Shown: positions 33,933 through 42,226, counted from the first letter of the stretch. The stretch: 64,000 bases of DNA from Nocardia shimofusensis NBRC 100134 (GCF_001613125.1 NZ_BDBT01000031.1:1-64000), one strand, 5' to 3'. The notes: generated from the sequence alone by a model not told the origin. A program made the numbers and translations.

Positions 33933-34556
33933 TCAGTTCTGCATGCGCGCGAGCATCATCCCCATCAGCCCGGCCTCCTGGCCCTGCGAAGTGATCATGT
34001 CGCGCGCCGTCCGCTTCACTGGACCATTGCTCAACAGTCGATCGGCGGCCTGCGCCATCACCACCGCCCCCTGATGGTGACGTTGCATGAGCCGCAGGAA
34101 CAACGCCTCCGCGTCCCGGCCGCGGGCGGCCGCGAGTCGATCGAGTTCGTCCTGGGTGACCGCGCCCGGCATCGTGACGGATTCGGTGTCCGCCGAACCG
34201 TGGTCGTGACCGGACGCGCGCATCCACGCCATCGGCTCGGGATTGGTGACTGTGGCCCGCGCCAGGGTCAGCCAGCCCAGCATCATCCCGAGCTCGGTGC
34301 GCTGGGTGTCGGCCACCTGCCGGGCCAGCAGCAGCACGGTCGGATCGACATCGTCGGCCAGCCGCTGAGTCAGCAGCAGCGCCTGCTGGTGGTGAGCGAT
34401 CATGTCCTGCACGAAAGCGATCTCCACCGGGCCGAGCACCGGAGCGGGCTCGGTCTCGTCGGCGATCAGCAGCGGCCGGGCCGCCGCGCCGAGCGCGAGC
34501 AGCAACAGCGCCACACAGACCGCCGCGCCGACGGCGAGCCCGCGGCGCACCGTCAC
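33933..34556 (-). CDS. DUF305-family exported protein
   Basis: 207 residues. N-terminal membrane helix or signal (about 8-28), then a DUF305 four-helix, ferritin-like domain with the two characteristic His-rich stretches AFVQDMIAHHQQALLLTQ and LMQRHHQGAVVMAQAA. DUF305 proteins are exported and often found with copper-handling genes, but no metal role is proved by the sequence. GTG 34556 overlaps the stop of the upstream gene as GTGA, so both are made together. Confidence 0.88.
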   Translation of the reverse strand: MTVRRGLAVGAAVCVALLLLALGAAARPLLIADETEPAPVLGPVEIAFVQDMIAHHQQALLLTQRLADDVDPTVLLLARQVADTQRTELGMMLGWLTLARATVTNPEPMAWMRASGHDHGSADTESVTMPGAVTQDELDRLAAARGRDAEALFLRLMQRHHQGAVVMAQAADRLLSNGPVKRTARDMITSQGQEAGLMGMMLARMQN

Positions 34557-36115
34557 GACCCGACGGTGGAGAGCTGGTCGGCGGGCGGGGTGTAGACCGC
34601 CGGATCGAGCCGCAGCGTCATGAACCCGTTGTCGGTGCAGGTCACATAGAGCATGTCGCCGCGCCATTCCGGGGCGGAGAAACACCAGTCGCTGGAGAGG
34701 TCGCCGGCGACGACCATGCCGCTGCGCTCACCGAGCGCCTGACCGGGATCGAACTGACCCGCCACACCGGACTGCAGCACCGCGGGCAGCTCGAGAATCG
34801 GAACGCCGATGATCGAGGCCACCGCGTGTACGGAGTTCCACAGTTCCGCGTTGCGGCCGGTCTGCGCGGGCGGGTTGTAGTAGGCGATCTCGCGAGGGTG
34901 GAACGGATCGCGCACATCGAACACCCTGATCCCCGAGGAAGCCCAGCCGCAGGCCAGGGCGGTGGGGTCCACCGGGCGGTCGGCGGCGCAATAGTGCGAG
35001 TCGTAGGCGAACAGCGAGCCGCCCATCGCCGAGGACAGCATCGAATCCTGGTTCGAAGGCAGATTGATCTCGAGTTTGATCGCGTGCGCGATCCGCGGCG
35101 CGGCCGGATCGGCGACATCGATCAGCTTCACACCTCCGGAACCGGCCTCGTCCACGGTGAACAGGTACGGCCGCCCGTCGTAGGTGACCGCGATGCTGTG
35201 CTGGGTCGCCCAGCCGTCGGTCCATGTGGTCTGCGACAGCACCGGCACCTGCGGGTTCGGTTCACGACGCTGCACCGCCGAGGTGTCGAGCACGGTCAGC
35301 CCGCCCAGATTGTTCGACAGGTACATCCGGGTGCCGTCCGGGCTGAATCCCATGCCGTGCATGGACATTCCGGGCAGACCTTGCCAGAGGACGCGCGGCG
35401 CGGACGGATCGGTGATGTCGACGGCGCTGACGATGCCCGGCGCGGTGCCGGAGGTCCAGTAGGTGTTGCCGTCGGGCGAGAAGCCGCCCTCGTGTGCGGT
35501 GATCGGTAACGGCATGGTCAGGTCGGTGCCCGGCCCGGGATTGAGCAGGCGCGGACGCGCGCAGTCGGACACGTCGTAGATCGAGAGCAGCCCGAAGCCG
35601 GTCAAGGCGGGCACCCCGGCGCCGACGAGGAGCTTGCGGCCCTGGTGGACCTTCAGCGTCTCCCAGGTCCCCGCCAGCATGGCCGGTTCGGTGAGGACAG
35701 TCGAGAGCACGGGCGCGGTGGGCGTCGACGCGTCGACCACCTGCACGCCCGCCAGCGGATCGAGCAGATTGCCCGGGAAGAAGGTGCCCATATAGGCGCA
35801 GTGCTCGAAGCTGGTCGAGGTGATCGCCCCGCCGCGTCCTGGATAGGCGCCCAGGCGGGTGATATTGCAACTGTAGCCCTGGGTGCTGCGGCCGCTGGAA
35901 CGGTCGGCGGCGGGTACGTCGCCCTGCAGGCCGGTTTCCGGCGCCGCCCCCGGGCCGCACACGGCGCGCTCGGCGGCCACGTCGACGACCCCGGCGGCCT
36001 CCTGCACCACGACGCCCGACGGCTGGGCGAGGACACTGCCGAACGGCAATACGGTGGCCGCGGCAATCGCCGGCACGGACAGCCGGGCCAGGCGGGACAG
36101 CGAGAACAACATCAT
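34553..36115 (-). CDS. Secreted LVIVD-repeat/beta-propeller-type protein
   Basis: 520 residues with a signal peptide (LARLSVPAIAAATVLPFGSVLA, about 8-30). The mature part has repeated blades with LVIVD-like strands: GVQVVDASTPTAPVL, LLSIYDVSDCARPRL, VSAVDITDPSAPRVL, LTVLDTSAV, VKLIDVADPAAPRI, IRVFDVRDPFHPREI. Six or seven such repeats fit a beta-propeller. Cysteines appear in pairs and may form disulphides. It is co-translated with the DUF305 gene, a pairing that suggests one extracellular complex. Start at the first of two adjacent ATGs. Confidence 0.8.
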   Translation of the reverse strand: MMLFSLSRLARLSVPAIAAATVLPFGSVLAQPSGVVVQEAAGVVDVAAERAVCGPGAAPETGLQGDVPAADRSSGRSTQGYSCNITRLGAYPGRGGAITSTSFEHCAYMGTFFPGNLLDPLAGVQVVDASTPTAPVLSTVLTEPAMLAGTWETLKVHQGRKLLVGAGVPALTGFGLLSIYDVSDCARPRLLNPGPGTDLTMPLPITAHEGGFSPDGNTYWTSGTAPGIVSAVDITDPSAPRVLWQGLPGMSMHGMGFSPDGTRMYLSNNLGGLTVLDTSAVQRREPNPQVPVLSQTTWTDGWATQHSIAVTYDGRPYLFTVDEAGSGGVKLIDVADPAAPRIAHAIKLEINLPSNQDSMLSSAMGGSLFAYDSHYCAADRPVDPTALACGWASSGIRVFDVRDPFHPREIAYYNPPAQTGRNAELWNSVHAVASIIGVPILELPAVLQSGVAGQFDPGQALGERSGMVVAGDLSSDWCFSAPEWRGDMLYVTCTDNGFMTLRLDPAVYTPPADQLSTVGS

Positions 36116-36178
36116 GTCGGCACCTCGACGTTGAGGGCACTTTCGTGCGACTACGGCGGCCGACATGGCCGACAGCCG

Positions 36179-36200
36179 AACCGGACTAAGCTGTCCGGTT
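36179..36200. promoter_or_regulatory. Perfect inverted repeat, probable TetR operator
   Basis: AACCGGAC (36179-36186) and GTCCGGTT (36193-36200) are exact inverse complements with a 6-bp spacer. A -10-like TAAAGT (36203-36208) follows, and GTG 36216 lies 7 bp after it, so the TetR gene downstream is probably leaderless and autoregulated. Confidence 0.65.
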
Positions 36201-36215
36201 GATAAAGTAGTGTGC

Positions 36216-36770
36216 GTGACATCACCTCGCCGCGTCAACCGTGGTCCGAGCGCCGCCGCCGACAATCGCGCGGCGTTGATCGCCGCTGCCCGAGAGGTTT
36301 TCGCCGCGAGCGGCTACGACGTGCCGATGAGCCTGATCGCCCGCACCGCCGGTGTCGGCCAGGGCGTGCTCTACCGTCACTTCGCCAGCAAAGAGGCGCT
36401 CGCGCTGGCGGTGTTCGAGGAGAACATCGTCGAGGTGGAGAACATCGCCGCCGACCCGAACACCACTGTCGAGGACGTCCTGAAGGTCATCATCGGCCAG
36501 ATCACCACCTCGGCGGCCTTCATCGCCATGCTGAACCCGAGCAGCGACGACCCGCGCATCTTCGAGCCCGCGTTCCGCCTGCTCACTCTGCTCGGCGACA
36601 AGCTCGCCGATCCCGTGCAGCGTGGCGCGATCCGCGCGGGCATCGAGGCGACCGACATCGTGCTCGCCGTGGGCATGGTGGCCGGTGTGCTGGCCCGCAC
36701 CGACGCCGCCTCCCGGCAATACACCGCCGAGCACGCGTGGTCGCTGCTGCTGCACGGCATGCACGCCTGA
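36216..36770 (+). CDS. TetR-family transcriptional regulator
   Basis: 184 residues. The HTH is AALIAAAREVFAASGYDVPMSLIARTAGVGQGVLYRHFASKEALALAVF (about 18-65), the standard TetR N-terminus; the remainder is a helical effector domain. GTG 36216 is preferred to an upstream ATG at 36165 because the ATG start would place the palindromic operator and -10 inside the coding region. The methyltransferase gene begins 67 bp later in the same direction and is the likely target. Confidence 0.87.
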   Translation: MTSPRRVNRGPSAAADNRAALIAAAREVFAASGYDVPMSLIARTAGVGQGVLYRHFASKEALALAVFEENIVEVENIAADPNTTVEDVLKVIIGQITTSAAFIAMLNPSSDDPRIFEPAFRLLTLLGDKLADPVQRGAIRAGIEATDIVLAVGMVAGVLARTDAASRQYTAEHAWSLLLHGMHA

Positions 36771-36837
36771 CCTGGGCTCGTTAACCCTCGCGAACGCCTG
36801 CGCGATCCCCGTACACACATCGAAAGGGGTCGATTAC

Positions 36838-37917
36838 ATGAGCATCACCACCGGAGATCCGGCCGTCGCCACCGTGGAGCAGTTCGCCGGGCGGGTGTTC
36901 GAGTCGGCGCTGGGCGCCATCGATCTGCTGGCTATCCACCTCGGCGACCGGATGGGCTGGTACCGCGCGCTCGCCGAGCACGGCCCCGCCGACGCCGCGA
37001 CATTGACCGGCCGCGCGGGCGGCGACCCGCGCTACGCCCGGGAGTGGCTCGAACAGCAGGCCGCGACCGGGATTCTGCGCTACGACGGCGACGGGCGATT
37101 CGCCCTGCCCGAAGCCGCCGCCGAAGTCCTGCTCGATCACACCAGTACCGATTACCTGGCCCCGCTGGCCCGTGCGTTCGCCGCGGCCGCCGTGCAGACC
37201 CCCGCGCTACTGGAGGCCTATCGCACGGGCGGCGGCGTCGGCTGGGATCGGTTCGGTACGGACATGCGCGAAGCGCAGTCCGATATGAACCGTCCGTGGT
37301 TCGAGCAGCGGCTGGCGGCCGCGCTCGACGACGTGCCCGCGGTCCGGGAAGCACTGACCCGCCCGCAGGCCCGCGTCGCCGACGTCGGCTGCGGCGGCGG
37401 TTGGTCGGCGATCGCGCTGGCGAAGGCCTATCCGTCGCTGCGGGTGGACGGCTACGACATCGACTCCCCCTCGGTGCGCATGGCCACCGCGAACGCCGAG
37501 GCGGCCGGCGTCGGCGACCGGGTGCGTCACCATGTCGCCGACGCCGCGACGGCACTGCCCGCCGAAAGCTACGACCTCGTGTTCGCCTTCGAATGCCTGC
37601 ACGACATGCCGCACCCCGTGCGGGTGCTCGACGCGATGCGCCGCGCGCTGCGTCCGGGCGGATCGGTCATCGTGATGGACGAGGCCGTCGAGCCCGAATT
37701 CGGTGCGCCCGCAAGCGATATCGATCGGCTCATGTACGGATTCAGCCTGCTGATCTGCCTGCCCGACGGTCTTTCGCATCCCGGTTCGGCGGGAACCGGA
37801 ACGGTCATGCGGCCGGCGACCCTCGACCGCTACGCGACCGAAGCGGGTTTCGGCCGGGTGGAGATCCTGCCGATCGAGGACTTCGGCTTCTGGCGGTTCT
37901 ACCGCCTCACGGCGTGA
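36838..37917 (+). CDS. SAM-dependent methyltransferase with N-terminal winged-helix domain
   Basis: 359 residues. Residues 1-100 form a winged-helix/dimer-type domain (DAATLTGRAGGDPRYAREWLEQQAATGIL), as in O-methyltransferases and related transcription-linked enzymes; the Rossmann domain has motif I VADVGCGGGWSAIALAKA (about 177), GYDIDSPSVRMATANA, and AFECLHDMPHPVRVLD. GAAAGGGG lies before the ATG. It follows the TetR gene and is probably controlled by it. The acceptor molecule is unknown; small-molecule methylation is most likely. Confidence 0.87.
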   Translation: MSITTGDPAVATVEQFAGRVFESALGAIDLLAIHLGDRMGWYRALAEHGPADAATLTGRAGGDPRYAREWLEQQAATGILRYDGDGRFALPEAAAEVLLDHTSTDYLAPLARAFAAAAVQTPALLEAYRTGGGVGWDRFGTDMREAQSDMNRPWFEQRLAAALDDVPAVREALTRPQARVADVGCGGGWSAIALAKAYPSLRVDGYDIDSPSVRMATANAEAAGVGDRVRHHVADAATALPAESYDLVFAFECLHDMPHPVRVLDAMRRALRPGGSVIVMDEAVEPEFGAPASDIDRLMYGFSLLICLPDGLSHPGSAGTGTVMRPATLDRYATEAGFGRVEILPIEDFGFWRFYRLTA

Positions 37918-37927
37918 ACGCCCGCGA

Positions 37928-38299
37928 CTAGACCTCGAGGTCTTCTTCGATGCCCCTGAGCCGGTGCCGGGCGAGCGCCAGATTGGCCCGGCCACGGTCG
38001 AGGGCGAGGTAGAGGAACAGGCCCTTGGACTTGCGCCCGGTCATCGGCCTGATGATGTGGTACTGGCCCGACAACGTGATGAGGATGTCCTCGATCTCGT
38101 CGTTGAGGCCGAGGCTGTCCATGGTGCGCATCTTGGCACGCACCACCTCGGTATTGCCCGCGGCGGCGACCTGCAGGTCCATCGCTTTCGAACTGCCGAG
38201 CATGCCCAGCGCCATGCCCGAGTTGTAGTCGACGACCGCGGCGCCGATCGCGCCGTCGATCACCATCATGTCCTTGAGGGCCAGATCCATATTGCTCAT
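37928..38299 (-). CDS. Roadblock/LC7-domain protein
   Basis: 123 residues, a single roadblock/LC7 fold: DLALKDMMVIDGAIGAAVVDYNSGMALGML, then a strand-helix-strand with DILITLSGQYHIIRPM and GLFLYLALDRGRANLALARHRL. Such proteins act as regulators or GAP-like partners of Ras-type GTPases (MglB, mycobacterial and Streptomyces conservon proteins). ATG 38299 has AAGGAAC upstream. It is last of a four-gene minus-strand unit (40317 to 37928) with two other roadblock proteins; no GTPase gene is present here. Confidence 0.88.
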   Translation of the reverse strand: MSNMDLALKDMMVIDGAIGAAVVDYNSGMALGMLGSSKAMDLQVAAAGNTEVVRAKMRTMDSLGLNDEIEDILITLSGQYHIIRPMTGRKSKGLFLYLALDRGRANLALARHRLRGIEEDLEV

Positions 38300-38310
38300 T
38301 CGTGTTCCTT

Positions 38311-38787
38311 TCACTCGACCTTTGTCGACTGTTTGTGTCTCGGCCCGTTCGACAGCACCGTCAGATGATCGGCGATGGCGCGAGCCACCGGCCGCGACTC
38401 CAGGTGGAGACGGCCGACGTTCACTTCGGATTCCGCGAGGACGGTGAGCGAGGCCCAGCCCGCCGTGTAGATGACGACGTAGCCGCCGGAGCCGTGCACG
38501 ACGACCTCGTCGAATCCGCCGCCGTGCGCGGTACTGGCCAGTCGATAGGACAGCGCCAGATGCGAGGCGGTCAGCGCCGCCATGCCGTCGGGCTCGATGT
38601 GGCCCGGCAGGTCGTGGGTGATCAGCAGACCGTCACCGGAGGCCACCAGCGCACCGGTCAGCCGGGGGACGCGTTCGCGCAGCCCCTGCAACTCGGCCAG
38701 CACCACCGCGTACGGTTCGGGTCCCGACATCGCCACCTTGGTCAACCTTCCCATCCAATCGCCGAGCAGTTTCTTCCGCGCGGTCAC
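38311..38787 (-). CDS. Roadblock/LC7-domain protein
   Basis: 158 residues. A basic N-terminal helix (about 1-20) precedes a roadblock domain: AVVLAELQGLRERVPRLTGALVASGDGLLITHDLPG, then DEVVVHGSGGYVVIYTAG and SLTVLAESEVNVGRLHLESRPVA. GTG 38787 overlaps the stop of the HTH gene (GTGA), so the genes are translationally coupled; an inner ATG (MSGPEPYAV) is possible. Eleven bp separate it from the next roadblock gene. Confidence 0.87.
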   Translation of the reverse strand: MTARKKLLGDWMGRLTKVAMSGPEPYAVVLAELQGLRERVPRLTGALVASGDGLLITHDLPGHIEPDGMAALTASHLALSYRLASTAHGGGFDEVVVHGSGGYVVIYTAGWASLTVLAESEVNVGRLHLESRPVARAIADHLTVLSNGPRHKQSTKVE

Positions 38788-39935
38788 GCAAGCTCCTCCA
38801 ACGCCGCCCGCACCCGGACGAGCACGCTCGGATCCACCTGCTGCCAGTGCTCTCGCTCCGCGGCGGGCACAGCCTGGCGTATTCGCTGCCGAAGTGGCGC
38901 GGGCGGTGCGTCTTTCGACGCGGGCGCCGTGCGGGTCACCGGCGCGACCGGACGGGGCGATGGGGCGATGGGCGCACCGCGCACCGGCCTGACCACAGCG
39001 GGCAGCAGTGCGGTCTTCGCCCGCCCCTGCTGTGCGGACACGGGCGCGTGCTCCGACGGCGGGATCGGTTCCGCACGAGCGGACATCGACACACGTCCCG
39101 GCCGCGACGGCAACTCCGCACAGCCCGAGCCCGGCTCCCGCTCCGACTGCGGCGGTCCGGCAGGGCCGGACACCGGGACCCACGACGACTGCGGCGGTTC
39201 GACGCGATCGGGCAACGGCGTTCGCTCCGGCAGAGCGGGAAGCCCGGCGCCCGAAGGCGGCGAATCCCCCAGCGCAGTCTCCAGCGATCCTGCTCGCGGC
39301 GAATCCGGTTCGCCCACAGCCGGTTCGATCAGCCCGGCGACGGTGAGTTCGCGGACCGCCGTCAGGCATCCGTAGGTGGTGCGGCCGAGGTAACGGGCGA
39401 TCTCGGTGACGCTGCGCCTGGTGTCGGCGGCGGCCAGCACCTCCGCCTGCCCGGCGGTGAGCACCACCCGTCGCCGATGCACCCGGCGCGCGGGCACCAC
39501 CGGCGCCAGGTCGACCAGATCGGCGGGCCACGGCCCGGACCCGGGATCACCGCGCCGCTCGCATTCGCGCACCAGCTCTCTCGGCCGCACGTGGCAGACC
39601 CGGGCAAGCCAGTGCGGGGGCGCGGGCCGGAACTCCGGTTCGGCGCCGGAGGAGAGCAGGAAGTAGGCGGCGTCGTAGACCGAGAGCAGGGCAAGGGTTT
39701 CCAGCTGCGGCTGCTCGAGCACCCGGCTGGGGTCACCGGCGCCCGCGCGCCGCCAATCCTCATGGGTCGCCACACCCGCTTCCACCACCAACCGATCCAG
39801 ACCGGTCGCCCGATGGCAGTGCGCGGACGCTATCGCGCCGTAGGCGAGGTGGAATTCTCCGTCACCGGCCAGCAACACGCCGGTGCTGCCCTGCTGCTCG
39901 AGCCTGCGCAGTTCGACGGCGAGGTCACCGCTCAT
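38784..39935 (-). CDS. DUF4388-like sensor with HTH domain and long disordered linker
   Basis: 383 residues. An N-terminal DUF4388-like domain (LAVELRRLEQQGSTGVLLAGDGEFHLAYGAIASAHC) is followed by a helical section, a winged-helix (LTAGQAEVLAAADTRRSVTEIARYLGRTTYGCLTAVRELTVAGLIEP, about 160-205), then about 150 residues rich in Pro/Ser/Arg and a C-terminal helix. It sits between roadblock genes and overlaps both neighbours. ATG 39935 has GGGGG seven bases upstream; a GTG at 39941 is an alternative. DNA-binding regulation by the complex is inferred. Confidence 0.75.
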   Translation of the reverse strand: MSGDLAVELRRLEQQGSTGVLLAGDGEFHLAYGAIASAHCHRATGLDRLVVEAGVATHEDWRRAGAGDPSRVLEQPQLETLALLSVYDAAYFLLSSGAEPEFRPAPPHWLARVCHVRPRELVRECERRGDPGSGPWPADLVDLAPVVPARRVHRRRVVLTAGQAEVLAAADTRRSVTEIARYLGRTTYGCLTAVRELTVAGLIEPAVGEPDSPRAGSLETALGDSPPSGAGLPALPERTPLPDRVEPPQSSWVPVSGPAGPPQSEREPGSGCAELPSRPGRVSMSARAEPIPPSEHAPVSAQQGRAKTALLPAVVRPVRGAPIAPSPRPVAPVTRTAPASKDAPPAPLRQRIRQAVPAAEREHWQQVDPSVLVRVRAALEELA

Positions 39936-40317
39936 CGTCACCCCCGACGAACTCGGTGAGGACGGCCTTCAGCTGGAAACGAGCCAGTCCCAGATTGCCG
40001 GTCTCCGCGTCGCAGACCACGTGCACGAATATCCGCCCGTCGAAATCGCCGTCGACCAGATACAGCAGGTGATAGCCGCCCCCGCCGCAGACGATGATCT
40101 CGCTGATGTCGTCCTCGCCGGACCCGCTCGCCAACGCCGAGCAGCCGAGCACCGTGCGCACCACATCCGTCGTCCCCGCGGCGTCCTCGTGCTGATCGAC
40201 CAGCTCGTGTCGGCCCGCCGCCGCGATCGCCAGACCGCTCGCACCATCCACCATCGTCACGCTGCGCGCACCGGGAATGTCCATGATGCGTTTCAGGCAG
40301 CCGTCTATACCGAGCAC
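39925..40317 (-). CDS. Roadblock/LC7-domain protein, first gene of the operon
   Basis: 130 residues. Roadblock fold: CLKRIMDIPGARSVTMVDGASGLAIAAAG, then ISEIIVCGGGGYHLLYLVD and RIFVHVVCDAETGNLGLARFQLKAVL. It starts at GTG 40317 and its last codons overlap the HTH gene by 11-17 bp. The region upstream has a strong palindrome at 40468-40495 that could control the operon. This is the third roadblock protein in the unit, which is unusual where no small GTPase is encoded alongside. Confidence 0.87.
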   Translation of the reverse strand: MLGIDGCLKRIMDIPGARSVTMVDGASGLAIAAAGRHELVDQHEDAAGTTDVVRTVLGCSALASGSGEDDISEIIVCGGGGYHLLYLVDGDFDGRIFVHVVCDAETGNLGLARFQLKAVLTEFVGGDDER

Positions 40318-40918
40318 CGCTTCACCGCTTGTCTTCCGAAGGTTTGCCCTCGTTTCTCCCCAAGGGCTTACAAGTGCCCGACGCTACACACGGAAGGCGA
40401 AAGTTGCACGGCGAACACAGGGAAAATCCGCTATTCCGCGCATTTCCCCCGCTCACGCAACAAACAATACCTTTCGGTTTTCAAACCGAAAGGTACTTCA
40501 TACCAGTTGGTACAGTTTGCCGACCTCCGCGCCGACAGCAGATCGAATATTGCAGAATGAAAATTCCACCGCGCATCCGCGCCACGGACCAGCCCATCGG
40601 ATCGAGCCCACGGAGGGGGCCGATCGCCCCGACTCCGCCCGCCGCACCGCACGAGCCAGGCAGAACCAACCCCTGAACGGGCGAAAGCCAGACGCCGCCG
40701 GCGACGCTGCGTCCTCGACCCTCCGGTGGCGCACCGCCTCCGCCCGGCGCGGCACCCGGACCCCACACGCCCACCCCGGCCCTGTCCATACTCCCGTCGG
40801 CACAGTTCTCCACATTTGCCGAAATGGAAAACAGATCATGGGACAAACGAAATGATCCCGATGATCCCCACCTCGGAGTCAACCGCGGAGCACAGGGAGC
40901 AAATTCTTCGGAAGCAGT
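40318..40918. other. AT-richer non-coding stretch upstream of the roadblock operon
   Basis: About 600 bp with no open frame that I can support on either strand. Its base composition is less GC-rich than the surroundings. It holds a 13-bp palindrome and two shorter inverted repeats (40468-40512, listed separately). Frames on the minus strand between 40431 and 40882 encode low-complexity, Arg/Gly-rich products without homology features. It may be a long regulatory leader for the operon starting at 40317 or a remnant of transferred DNA. Confidence 0.45.
40468..40512. promoter_or_regulatory. Cluster of inverted repeats, including a 13-bp perfect palindrome
   Basis: TACCTTTCGGTTT (40468-40480) and AAACCGAAAGGTA (40483-40495) are exact inverse complements separated by TC. 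Next to it TACCA (40501-40505) and TGGTA (40508-40512) form another repeat, and GGTA/TACC (40492-40495, 40501-40504) links the two. No U-run follows, so this looks like protein binding sites rather than a terminator, 150 bp upstream of the roadblock operon. Confidence 0.55.
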
Positions 40919-41354
40919 TTACCGGGACCATTGAACCCAGAATTCGCCACTCATATCCTGCGTATTCCACACCGATTCGAAAAACTCCGCGAAACCGCTC
41001 TCAATATACCCGCTCGGCGACGGTTCGCCGCAGAGAATTCCGCATCGCGGATGCTTCGGCACCCGCGAACCGTCGGGCCGTCGACACACGTCGGTACAGG
41101 TGCACCTCCACCGATTCGGAGCGCGCACCGTCGCCTCCGAGCGGTAGGACCACACGAAGGCGTCGGTCCACTCCACGTGGACGCAGTGGACGCTCCGACT
41201 GTCCGCCGGCCGGCCGGGGACGCCGGGGTCCTGGCAGCAGTCGTTCAGCCGGACCGTCGGGACCCGCGGCGCCACTCACGACCGCGAGCGCCACACCAGT
41301 TCCCAAAAGTGCGAACGCAAATCTGCGTCCGATTTCCGGCGTGCGAATCGTCAT
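40919..41354 (-). pseudogene. Probable secreted Cys-rich protein gene, split by a +1 frameshift
   Basis: Two minus-strand frames appear to be one gene. From ATG 41354 the first frame encodes a signal peptide, FAFALLGTGVALAVVSGA (about 12-29), and then degenerates to Arg/Pro-rich text. From GTG 41275 a second frame, one base on, encodes 118 residues with eight cysteines (LNDCCQDPGV, RCTCTDVCRR, RCGILCGEP) and almost only GC-ending codons over its first 50, strong evidence that it is coding. A TGA precedes GTG 41275 in that frame. Either the gene is broken or sequence-corrected, or the second frame is expressed alone without a signal peptide. Function unknown. Confidence 0.5.
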
Positions 41355-41453
41355 GGCGAAAAGCTGATTTCATGGATCTGCGGCGACACGAGCGAGCGAG
41401 GACACAGGCTGCTCAGTTTACGATCCGCAACCCCGCCGCGGCCGTTTTCCGGA

Positions 41454-42113
41454 TCAGAGCTCGGCGACGGGAGGCGCGAGAGCGGGCCGATCGGCGAGAT
41501 AGGCGTCGGCGAGGATATCGCCGAGCCGGATCGTCTGCCTGATGAGCCCGGGGATGTCGATCGCGACCACTCCCGCCTGCCAGGCGCCGGTCAGCTCCAC
41601 GAACCCCCCGACAGCCATCAGCACCATGCGATGGAACTCGCCGAAATCGACACCGGCCCGCAGGTAGGGCTCCAGACTCGTCGCCAGCATGTCGGTGACG
41701 ATCAGCACCAGATCACGGCGCCGGCGTTCCAGCACCGCACTGCCCGCGTGATCACCGAAGAGCACCTGGGTGCGACGCGGATCGTCGGCCAGACCGTGCA
41801 CCACCGCCTCGACCGCGCGATGCAGCACGTCCAGCGGCAGGTCCTCGCGCCGATCCCCGATCGCGGCGGTCAGGGTGGCGGTCGTCTCGTCGCGCACGTG
41901 GTCCCACGCGGCCGCGAGCAGTTCGGAGCGATCGGCGAAACTCTCGCGGAAGTACCTGTCGTTCAACCCGGCTCGCGCGCAGACACTGCGCAAGCTGACC
42001 GCCGCCCAACCGCTCTCCACCCACACGTCGATGGCGGCGTCGATGAGCTGGGCGCGGCGAGCGGCGCGGCGCGCCTCGACGGTCCGCCCGCCCCATGTCG
42101 ATGGGCTGGTCAT
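41454..42113 (-). CDS. TetR-family transcriptional regulator, divergent from P450
   Basis: 219 residues. HTH: AQLIDAAIDVWVESGWAAVSLRSVCARAGLNDRYFRESFADRSELLAAAW (about 20-70), followed by an all-helical C-terminal domain (LRAGVDFGEFHRMVLMAVGGFVE). ATG 42113 is chosen at the family's usual N-terminal length. A perfect palindrome lies between it and the P450 gene and is the likely operator for both. Confidence 0.87.
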   Translation of the reverse strand: MTSPSTWGGRTVEARRAARRAQLIDAAIDVWVESGWAAVSLRSVCARAGLNDRYFRESFADRSELLAAAWDHVRDETTATLTAAIGDRREDLPLDVLHRAVEAVVHGLADDPRRTQVLFGDHAGSAVLERRRRDLVLIVTDMLATSLEPYLRAGVDFGEFHRMVLMAVGGFVELTGAWQAGVVAIDIPGLIRQTIRLGDILADAYLADRPALAPPVAEL

Positions 42114-42148
42114 GGGTCCATCTTGACAAAAGGAGGCATCACGGGAGT

Positions 42149-42175
42149 CAATTGGTGACGAGTCGTCACCAATTG
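42149..42175. promoter_or_regulatory. Perfect 27-bp palindrome, operator between tetR and P450
   Basis: CAATTGGTGACGA (42149-42161) and TCGTCACCAATTG (42163-42175) are exact inverse complements around a single central G. It is 35 bp from the TetR start and 51 bp from the P450 start, so one TetR dimer pair could shut both promoters. Confidence 0.75.
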
Positions 42176-42226
42176 GGTGGCGCACCGGCTCGCCTCGACC
42201 TTCGCAGCGCCGCGAAAGGACAGCAG

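Noticed and set aside
40431..40882. Minus-strand open frames upstream of the roadblock operon
   Set aside because: Gly/Arg-rich products, no start context and no periodic codon bias; one would also run through the palindrome cluster.
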